From contig JAIQFX010000045.1 of the NCBI GenBank assembly GCA_020073005.1, forward strand, positions 1 to 61,671: DNA of 61,671 bases. Direction: 5' to 3'. The DNA is from Terriglobia bacterium. Its GTDB lineage: Bacteria; Acidobacteriota; Vicinamibacteria; Vicinamibacterales; CAVVIG01. The position numbers were made by a program, and so were the translations under genes. Of this stretch, positions 51,535 through 58,711 are shown piece after piece. The notes under the pieces were generated by a model that was given only the letters and a program-made list of their open reading frames with translations, searched no databases and had not been told where the DNA came from. Positions within the stretch are counted from its first letter, which is position 1. Each line of letters starts with the position of its first letter.

Positions 51535-52791
51535 CTATTCGAAGGCTTCTTCCGGATGCATCGTCGGCGCGAGCACCGCGCCGAGCAGCAGCAGGCCGAG
51601 CGAGCCGATGAACGGCAGATGCCAGTCGCCGGTCACGTCCGCGATGTAGCCGAACGCGAGCGGCGACAGGATCGCCGCCGCCGCCGATCCCGTGTTCATC
51701 AGGCCGCTCGCCGTCCCCGAGAACGTGCCCGCGATGTCCATCGGGATCGACCACATCGGGCCGATCACGATTTCCGCGAAGAAGAATCCCGCCGCGAGGC
51801 TGAGCGTGATCAGCGTCAGGTCGTGCGTCAGGAACATCGGCAGCAGGCACACGAACGCGCCGAGGAATCCGCCCACGACGACGTTCCGCCGCGCTTTCTT
51901 CAGGTCGCGCGTGCGCTTCAGGATCCCGTCGCTGATCGTGCCGCCGAGCAGGTCGCCGCCGACGCCCGCGAAGAACACCGCGGAGGAGAACAGCGCCGAC
52001 TTCGCGATGTTCTGGCCGTACGCGTTCTGGAAGAACGACGGCAGCCAGTTGAGGTAGAGCCACAACGTCCAGCCGTAGCAGAAATAGACGATCGTCACGG
52101 GCGCCATCCGGCGAATCAGCCGCCCCCATGGCACGCGTGGCCGCGACTCCGGCCCCGCCGCGTGCCGCACGGTCAGCTTCGCCAGTTCGTCGCGCGTGAT
52201 GCTCTTGTGATCGGCAGGGTTGTCGCGGAAGTACCAGATCCAGACGATCACCCACACGAGACTGCAGACGCCGAGCGCGACGAACGATCCGCGCCAGGTC
52301 ACGAGCGCGATCAGCCACGCGACGATGGGCGGGGTGACCGCGTTGCCGAAGCGGGCGAACGCGTGCGTGATGCCCTGCGCGAAGCCGCGCCGGCCGGCCG
52401 GCGTCCAGTCCTGCATCGCGCGCGTCGCGACGGGAAACGTCGCGCCCTCGCCGACGCCGAGCAGGACCCGCACCGCGAACAGCGTCGCGAACGCGCCCGC
52501 GAGTCCCGTCAGGATCGTCGCCGTCGCCCAAATCAGCCCGCAGAGAAAAAGCGTGCGCCGCGGCCCGAAGCGATCGCCGACCCAGCCGCCGAAGATCTGA
52601 AAGAGCAGGTACGGATAGCCGAAGGCGGACAGCGCGAACCCGAGCCGTGTGTTCGAGAGCCCGAGCTCCTTCTGAATCGACGTCGCCGCCGTCGCGATGT
52701 TCACGCGATCGACGTACGTGATCAGGTACATCACGCACAAGAGACCGAGGACGATGGTGGTCGCGGGGAGACGGGACTTGGAATTCGACAA
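51535..52791 (-). CDS. MFS transporter, anion:cation symporter-like
   Basis: 418 residues. VMYLITYVDRVNIATAATSIQKELGLSNTRLG and GGWVGDRFGPRRTLFLCGL, RVLLGVGEGATFPVATRAM are motifs of the ACS branch (hexuronate, galactarate, phthalate or tartrate carriers). Twelve helices can be drawn. The acyl substrate cannot be told. Divergent from the aldo/keto reductase, 20 bp apart. Confidence 0.92.
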   Translation of the reverse strand: MSNSKSRLPATTIVLGLLCVMYLITYVDRVNIATAATSIQKELGLSNTRLGFALSAFGYPYLLFQIFGGWVGDRFGPRRTLFLCGLIWATATILTGLAGAFATLFAVRVLLGVGEGATFPVATRAMQDWTPAGRRGFAQGITHAFARFGNAVTPPIVAWLIALVTWRGSFVALGVCSLVWVIVWIWYFRDNPADHKSITRDELAKLTVRHAAGPESRPRVPWGRLIRRMAPVTIVYFCYGWTLWLYLNWLPSFFQNAYGQNIAKSALFSSAVFFAGVGGDLLGGTISDGILKRTRDLKKARRNVVVGGFLGAFVCLLPMFLTHDLTLITLSLAAGFFFAEIVIGPMWSIPMDIAGTFSGTASGLMNTGSAAAAILSPLAFGYIADVTGDWHLPFIGSLGLLLLGAVLAPTMHPEEAFE

Positions 52792-52811
52792 AGGTTCTAT
52801 AGACTACCTCA

Positions 52812-53843
52812 ATGAAGTACCGACCACTGGCCGACACCGGCGTGTTCGTTTCGGAGCTCTGCCTGGGCACGATGACGTTCGGCGGGCGGGGACAGATCTG
52901 GCAGACGATCGGCGGCCTCGATCAGAAAGCCGTCGACGACATCGTGCACCGCTCGATCGACGCGGGCATCAACTTCATCGACACGGCCAACGTGTATTCG
53001 ACGGGCGAATCGGAGACGCTGCTCGGCAAGGCGCTCGCGGGGAAGCGCGAGGGCCTCGTCCTCGCCACGAAGGTCCGCGGACGCATGGGGCCCGGCGCGA
53101 ATCAGGTCGGGCTGTCGCGCCTGCACGTCATGGAGGCGCTCGACGCGAGCCTGACGCGGCTCGGCACCGACTACGTGGACCTCTATCAGATCCACCGGTT
53201 CGACACGCTGACGAACATCGAGGACACGCTGCGCGCGATGGACGATCTCGTCCGCGCCGGCAAGGTCCGCTACATCGGCTGCTCGAATCTCGCCGCCTGG
53301 CAGCTGATGAAGGCGCTCGGCGTGTCGCGCGCGCAGAACCTCGAGCGCTTCCGCTGCACGCAGTCGTACTACTCGCTTGCGGGACGCGAGCTCGAGCGCG
53401 AGATGATCCCGCTGCTCAAGGACCAGGGGCTTGGACTGCTGGTCTGGAGCCCGCTGGCGGGCGGCTTCCTGTCGGGCAAGTTCACGCGGACCGGCGGCCC
53501 TGGCGACGACGTCAAGGCGCGGCGCGCCACGTTCGATTTCCCGCCGGTCGACAAGGAAAAAGGTTTCCGGATTCTCGACGTCGCGGCGCCGATCGCGGCC
53601 GCGCACGGCGTCAGCGTCGCGCAGGTGGCGCTCGCGTGGATTCTGGCGAACGACGCCGTGACGAGCGTCATCATCGGCGCGAGAAAAATGACGCAGCTTG
53701 ACGACAATCTCAAAGCCATCGATCTGACGCTCTCGGCGGAGGAACTGGCCGCACTGAACGACGTCAGCAAGCTGACCGTGGAGTATCCGACGTGGATGGA
53801 TTCGCTGGGATCGGACCGTCGGCCCGGCGAGCGGCGCTACTGA
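52812..53843 (+). CDS. aldo/keto reductase
   Basis: 343 residues. Catalytic tetrad visible: Asp in NFIDTANVYSTGESE, Tyr in the same segment, Lys in LATKVRG and His in YQIHRFD. NADPH-binding end: SVIIGARKMTQLDDNLKAID. Cytoplasmic carbonyl or sugar reductase of the AKR11/12-like group (LxxTMTFGG start). Converges with the FAD/Fe-S gene, leaving 1 bp between stop codons. Confidence 0.93.
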   Translation: MKYRPLADTGVFVSELCLGTMTFGGRGQIWQTIGGLDQKAVDDIVHRSIDAGINFIDTANVYSTGESETLLGKALAGKREGLVLATKVRGRMGPGANQVGLSRLHVMEALDASLTRLGTDYVDLYQIHRFDTLTNIEDTLRAMDDLVRAGKVRYIGCSNLAAWQLMKALGVSRAQNLERFRCTQSYYSLAGRELEREMIPLLKDQGLGLLVWSPLAGGFLSGKFTRTGGPGDDVKARRATFDFPPVDKEKGFRILDVAAPIAAAHGVSVAQVALAWILANDAVTSVIIGARKMTQLDDNLKAIDLTLSAEELAALNDVSKLTVEYPTWMDSLGSDRRPGERRY

Positions 53844-53844
53844 T

Positions 53845-56751
53845 CTACTTCGGAATCAACGTTCTCAGCAATTCGGCCGGATGCGTGGCGTCGACGCCGG
53901 TGAAGTGTTTCACCTGCTGACGGCATGAGACGCCGGACGCGACGAGCACCGAGCCCGCCCGCATCGCGCGCGCGGCGGGCAAGAGCTTCCGTTCGCCGAT
54001 CTGCCGCGACACGTCGTAGTGCTCGCGCGCGTAGCCGAACGATCCCGCCATGCCGCAGCAGCCCGCATCGAGATCGACGACCGTCGTCTCGGGGATGCGC
54101 GAGAGCAGCGCGCGCGCCGGCGCGAGCAGCCCCATCGCCTTCTGATGGCAATGGCCGTGCAGCAGAATCGTCTGCGGTCCCGATCGCCACGCGATCTTCA
54201 CGCGTCCAGCCTGGCACTCGCGCTCGAGATAATCCTCGAACAGGACGCACGCCTCCGCCACGACGCGCGCTTTGCGCTGCGCCTCGCCGCGCAGCAGCGC
54301 GGGCGCGTCCTCCCGCACGGCCGAGAGACAGCTCGGCTCCAGAAAGACGATCGGCTCGCCCCGCGCGGCCGCGTCGTAGAGCGCACTGGCGTTGGCGTCA
54401 GCCAGTTCTCGCGCGTCATCCAGCAGTCCTTGAGAGACGAGCGGTCGGCCGCAGCAGACGTGCGACGCGAGTCGCGCGCCGACGCCCGCCGCGCCCAGCA
54501 CCTCGAGCGCGGCGACACCAATCTCGGGATGATTGAAGTTCGTGAAGGTGTCGTTGAAGAGAATGGGACCGCGATCGCTCGCCTGAAAGGCTCGCGCTAC
54601 ATCGTTGGAGGTGGCTCGCGCTACAGACTGCGCGAGCGTTCGCCGCGCAAATGCCGGCAGCGTCCGCCGGCGATCGACGCCGAGGATCTGTTCGCCGAGC
54701 CAGCGGCCGGCGGCGCTGTGCGCGGCGAGGTTCGCGATCGGCGCGAACGTGCTCGCCCAGCGCGACAGCGCGTGAATGTGACCGATGGCGCGCGCGCGGA
54801 GCGGCGTGCCGTGGCGTTTCCAATAGCCGGCGAGGAACTCGCTCTTGAAACGGCCGACGTCGACGCCGACGGGGCACTCCGCCTTGCACGCGCGGCATTC
54901 GAGGCAGAGATCGAGAACGTCGTAGACGTCCTGATCGCCAAGCGCCGCGTCGCCGAGCCGGCCGGCCATGGCGAGCCGCAGCGTGTTCGCGCGGCCGCGC
55001 GTCGAATGTGTCTCCTCGCGCGTCGCCATGTAGGACGGGCACATCGTGCCGTCCAGCGTCTTGCGGCAGACGCCAAGGCCGCTGCACATCTCGACGGCGC
55101 GCCCCATCCCGTCGTGCTCGCTGAAGTCGAAGTGCGTCGGCGGATCGGGCGTGACGTACGCCACGCCGTAACGCAGGTTCGAGGTGAGCGGCGGGCAGTC
55201 GACGATCTTTCCAGGATTGAAAACGCCGTCGGGATCGAACGTCTTCTTGATCGTCCGGAACGCCTCGTAGAGCACCGGACCGAACATCTTCTGCGTGAAC
55301 GGCCCGCGGACCATGCCGTCGCCGTGCTCGGCGGACAGCGCACCGCCGAACTCGAGCACGAGATCGGAGACGTCGTTGGCGATGGCCTCGAATCGCTGGA
55401 CGCCTTCGGCGGTCTTGAGATTCACGACCGGGCGCACGTGCAGGCAGCCGACCGACGCGTGCGCGTAGACGCCGGATGCGCTGCCGTGCCGGCCGACGAT
55501 CGCGAGGAAGCGCTCGATGTAGTCGCGCAGCTTCTCCGGCGCGACGGCGGTGTCTTCGACGAACGAGAGCGACTTCGCGTCGCCCTTCATCGCCATCGAG
55601 AGACCGAGCGACGCCTCGCGGAAGCTCCAGATCCGCGCCTGATCGGCGGCGCTCGTCGCGCGCCGCCAGGTGCAGCGGACACCCGAGGCGGCGAGGTCGC
55701 GCTCGAGCGCCTCGAGCCGCGGAGGAAGATCGTCGGCGCGATCGGCGTAGAACTCCACGCACAAGAGCGCGCCGGCGTCCGTCTGAAGAATGCTCCGCCG
55801 CAGCGCGTCGAGCACGGGGCTCTCGCGCGCGTGGTCGAGGATGAACTTGTCCATCACCTCGACCGCCGATGGACCGTGACGCAGGACGAGCGGCGTCGAG
55901 CCGAGCGCGTCGAGCAGCTGCTCGAACTCGATCGCGAGCACCGCCTTCGCGTCCGGCAGCGGAACGAGATTGATCGTCGCCTCGACGACGAGACCGAGCG
56001 TACCCTCGGAGCCGACCATCACTTTGGCGAGATTGACCGGCTTTGCCGCATCGACGAACTCGTCGAGGTTGTAGCCGCCCACGCGCCGCAGGATCTTCGG
56101 AAAGCGGCGATCGATTTCGGCCGCGCATTCGCGCGAGACGCGGCGCACGGCGCGATAGCACGCCGCCTCGAGCGAATCGCCCGAGCAGGCCGCCCCGAGC
56201 TGCGGTCCAGTCAGCGGCCGGAAATGCGCGACCGATCCGTCGCTCAGGACGACGTGCTGCTCGAGCACGTGATTGATGGTCTTGCCGTAGAGGACCGAGC
56301 GCGCGCCGCTCGAGTTGTTGGCCATCATGCCGCCGACCGTCGCGCGGCTCGCGGTCGAGATGTCGGGCGCGAAGCGAAGTCCGTGCGGGCGCAGATGCGC
56401 GTTCAGCGCGTCGAGGACGACCCCGGGCTCGACGCGCGCCCAGCGCCCGGCGACGTTCACTTCGAGGACGCGATTGAGGTACTTCGACATGTCGATCTGC
56501 AGGCCGGGCCCGATCGCCTGTCCCGCCTGCGACGTCCCGCCGCCGCGCGCGGTCACCGACACGCCGTGACGCCTCGCGATCTCGACGGTCCGGACGACAT
56601 CCTCGCGCGTGCGCGGCACGACGACGCCGAGCGGCGTGATCTGGTACACGCTGGCGTCGGTCGAGTAGAGGGCGCGCGAGACCGCGTCGAAGCGGACTTC
56701 GCCGGAGATCTGATCGTCGAGTTCGCGTTGAAGAGTGGGCAAGAGCATCAT
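53845..56751 (-). CDS. FAD-linked oxidase fused to Fe-S/CCG domains (D-2-hydroxyacid dehydrogenase, YdiJ/GlcD-GlcF type)
   Basis: 968 residues. N-terminal PCMH FAD domain (ARGGGTSQAGQAIGPGLQID; ATVGGMMANNSSGARS), FAD-oxidase C domain with GVYAHASVGCLHVRP and GGALSAEHGDGMVRG, two [4Fe-4S] motifs (CSGLGVCRKTLDGTMCP; CLECRACKAECP), then CCG domains (HVCCGRP; DAGCCGMAG). Architecture matches D-lactate, glycolate or D-2-hydroxyglutarate dehydrogenases that feed the quinone pool. Residues near 705-725 (SVARATSNDVARAFQASD) are encoded by family B repeat sequence between the Fe-S and CCG parts. ATG 56751 or 56748 may be the start. Confidence 0.92.
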   Translation of the reverse strand: MMLLPTLQRELDDQISGEVRFDAVSRALYSTDASVYQITPLGVVVPRTREDVVRTVEIARRHGVSVTARGGGTSQAGQAIGPGLQIDMSKYLNRVLEVNVAGRWARVEPGVVLDALNAHLRPHGLRFAPDISTASRATVGGMMANNSSGARSVLYGKTINHVLEQHVVLSDGSVAHFRPLTGPQLGAACSGDSLEAACYRAVRRVSRECAAEIDRRFPKILRRVGGYNLDEFVDAAKPVNLAKVMVGSEGTLGLVVEATINLVPLPDAKAVLAIEFEQLLDALGSTPLVLRHGPSAVEVMDKFILDHARESPVLDALRRSILQTDAGALLCVEFYADRADDLPPRLEALERDLAASGVRCTWRRATSAADQARIWSFREASLGLSMAMKGDAKSLSFVEDTAVAPEKLRDYIERFLAIVGRHGSASGVYAHASVGCLHVRPVVNLKTAEGVQRFEAIANDVSDLVLEFGGALSAEHGDGMVRGPFTQKMFGPVLYEAFRTIKKTFDPDGVFNPGKIVDCPPLTSNLRYGVAYVTPDPPTHFDFSEHDGMGRAVEMCSGLGVCRKTLDGTMCPSYMATREETHSTRGRANTLRLAMAGRLGDAALGDQDVYDVLDLCLECRACKAECPVGVDVGRFKSEFLAGYWKRHGTPLRARAIGHIHALSRWASTFAPIANLAAHSAAGRWLGEQILGVDRRRTLPAFARRTLAQSVARATSNDVARAFQASDRGPILFNDTFTNFNHPEIGVAALEVLGAAGVGARLASHVCCGRPLVSQGLLDDARELADANASALYDAAARGEPIVFLEPSCLSAVREDAPALLRGEAQRKARVVAEACVLFEDYLERECQAGRVKIAWRSGPQTILLHGHCHQKAMGLLAPARALLSRIPETTVVDLDAGCCGMAGSFGYAREHYDVSRQIGERKLLPAARAMRAGSVLVASGVSCRQQVKHFTGVDATHPAELLRTLIPK
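54577..54602. repeat. family B repeat inserted in frame
   Basis: CGCTCGCCTGAAAGGCTCGC followed by GCTACA, plus a partial second copy (GGCTCGCGCTACA to 54625). Both read in frame in the FAD/Fe-S gene. Confidence 0.93.
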
Positions 56752-56765
56752 ATTATCGCGGGTGC

Positions 56766-58619
56766 GTGATCCTGATTCGTCGCCTCGCGGCCGCGCTCGC
56801 CCCCGTCTACGTTGTCTGCCTCGTCTTCCTCCTCACGCGGCCGGCCGATTCGCAGTCGCCCGCGGCGGAGTCCGTGCCGCCGGGCGCGGCGGTGTTCGCG
56901 CAGCATTGTCTCGGCTGCCATGACGGCAACGACGCGCGCGCGCCCGGCCTCGACGCGATGCGCGGCCGCGCGCCGCAGGCGATTGTCGACGCGCTGACCG
57001 CCGGGTCGATGCGCTATCAGGGACTTGCGTTGAGCGGCGACGAGCGTCGCGCGGTCGCCGAGTACATTACCGGCCGCACGCTGCGCGGCACCGTGTCGGG
57101 GGCCACGCTCGGCCGCTGCGCCGCGCGGCCCGCGCTCGGCGATCTCGCCGCGAGCCCGCTGTGGAACGGCTGGGGGCCGGACATCACGAACACGCACGTG
57201 CAATCCGCGGCGCAGGCCGGCGTCACCGCGGAGCAGGTCCCGCAGCTCGAGTTGAAGTGGGCGTTCGGTTTTCCCGACGCGACGTCCGCGTGGGCGCAGC
57301 CGACGATTGCGCTCGGCCGCCTGTTCATCGGCAGCCAGAACGGCACCGTCTATTCCCTCAACGCGAAAACCGGCTGCATCGTCTGGACGTTTGCGGCGCA
57401 CGGCGGCGTGCGCGCGGCGGTGTCGATCGGGCCGCGCGGCGGCGCGGGCCGCGCGACGCGCTACACCGCCTACTTCTCGGATCAGAACGGGTACGCGTAC
57501 GCCGTCGACGCGGCGGACGGCACGCTGCTGTGGAACCGCAAGGTCGACGACCATCCGCTCGTGAGATTGACCGGTTCGCCGGCGCTCTACGACGGCCGGC
57601 TCTACGTGCCGACGTCGTCGTACGAAGAAGGCGGGAAGCCGCCCGGCTACGCGTGCTGCACGTTCCGCGGCAGCCTCGTCGCGCTCGACACGCAGACCGG
57701 CGACGAGGTATGGAAGGCGTACACGATTCCCGATCGGCCGACGCTGATTCGCGAGTACGCGGGCGGCACGCAGATCTGGGCGCCGTCGGGCGGCGCGATC
57801 TGGTCGGCGCCGACGATCGACGTCAAGCGCGGCGCGATCTACGCCGGCGTGGGCAACACCTACAGCGGAAAAGCACAGCCGACAACGGACGCGATTGTCG
57901 CGTTCGATCTGAAGACGGGCGCGCTGCGGTGGGCGCGGCAGATGATGCCGGGCGAGCGCGACGTCTTCGGCTGCACGCCGGGCGAGCTCAACTGTGGACC
58001 GAAGGCCGGACCGGACTTCGACTTCGGCGCGTCGCCCGTACTCGTGACGGCGCCGTCGGGCCGCGATCTGATTATCGCGGGCCAGAAGTCCGGCGTCGCG
58101 TACGCGCTCGATCCCGAGCGCAAGGGACAACAAGTCTGGCGGTACCGCGCGGGCGGTGGCAGCGGCCTCGGCGGGATCCAGTGGGGCATCGCCGTGGACG
58201 GCACGCAGGCGTACTTTCCAATCGCGGATATCTACAGCGAGATGCCGGGCGGCTTGCACGCGGTCAGCCTCGCGACGGGGAAGCGCGCGTGGTTCACGCC
58301 GCCGCCTCCGCCGGTGTGCGGCAGACCGGGCCGCGCCTGCAGCGGCGCGCAGTTCTCGGCCGTCACCGCGATTCCCGGGATCGTGTTCTCGCCGTCGAAC
58401 GACGGCGCGGTGCGCGCGTATTCGACGAAGGACGGCGCGATCGTCTGGACGTACGACGCCAATCACGACTTCAAGACGATCAACGGCGTGCGGGCGAAGG
58501 GCGGATCGATGAACGGTCCGGCGCCGGTCGTCGCCGGAGGGATGGTGTACGTCAGCTCCGGCTACGGCGCGTTCGGCCTGCGTCCCGGCAACGTGCTGCT
58601 CGCCTTCACGCCGAAGTGA
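56766..58619 (+). CDS. secreted heme-c quinoprotein (PVA dehydrogenase-like)
   Basis: 617 residues from GTG 56766. Signal peptide LAPVYVVCLVFLLTRPADSQ, a small cytochrome-c domain with CLGCHDGN, then a PQQ propeller: TNTHVQSAAQAGVTAEQVPQ, QNGTVYSLNAKTGCIVWTF, GGAIWSAPTIDVKRGAIYAGV, LVTAPSGRDLIIAGQKSGVA. N-terminal heme before the propeller is the order of polyvinyl-alcohol dehydrogenase relatives. Oxidises an alcohol in the periplasm and passes electrons to its own heme. Starts 14 bp from the divergent FAD/Fe-S gene. Confidence 0.9.
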   Translation: MILIRRLAAALAPVYVVCLVFLLTRPADSQSPAAESVPPGAAVFAQHCLGCHDGNDARAPGLDAMRGRAPQAIVDALTAGSMRYQGLALSGDERRAVAEYITGRTLRGTVSGATLGRCAARPALGDLAASPLWNGWGPDITNTHVQSAAQAGVTAEQVPQLELKWAFGFPDATSAWAQPTIALGRLFIGSQNGTVYSLNAKTGCIVWTFAAHGGVRAAVSIGPRGGAGRATRYTAYFSDQNGYAYAVDAADGTLLWNRKVDDHPLVRLTGSPALYDGRLYVPTSSYEEGGKPPGYACCTFRGSLVALDTQTGDEVWKAYTIPDRPTLIREYAGGTQIWAPSGGAIWSAPTIDVKRGAIYAGVGNTYSGKAQPTTDAIVAFDLKTGALRWARQMMPGERDVFGCTPGELNCGPKAGPDFDFGASPVLVTAPSGRDLIIAGQKSGVAYALDPERKGQQVWRYRAGGGSGLGGIQWGIAVDGTQAYFPIADIYSEMPGGLHAVSLATGKRAWFTPPPPPVCGRPGRACSGAQFSAVTAIPGIVFSPSNDGAVRAYSTKDGAIVWTYDANHDFKTINGVRAKGGSMNGPAPVVAGGMVYVSSGYGAFGLRPGNVLLAFTPK

Positions 58620-58622
58620 TGT

Positions 58623-58646
58623 CGCTCGGCTGAAGCCTCGCGCTAC
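58623..58646. repeat. family B variant after a stop codon
   Basis: CGCTCGGCTGAAGCCTCGCG followed by CTACG, 3 bases after the quinoprotein stop. Confidence 0.75.
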
Positions 58647-58711
58647 GATTCGAAGCGATTCAATCTGATTTGATCGACGGTTCACACCGATAGTAGAGTT
58701 CCGCGCTGACC

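Noticed and set aside
54019-56769. 916-codon + frame opposite the FAD/Fe-S dehydrogenase
   Set aside because: Low-complexity Arg/Asp/Val composition and no domain; antisense shadow.
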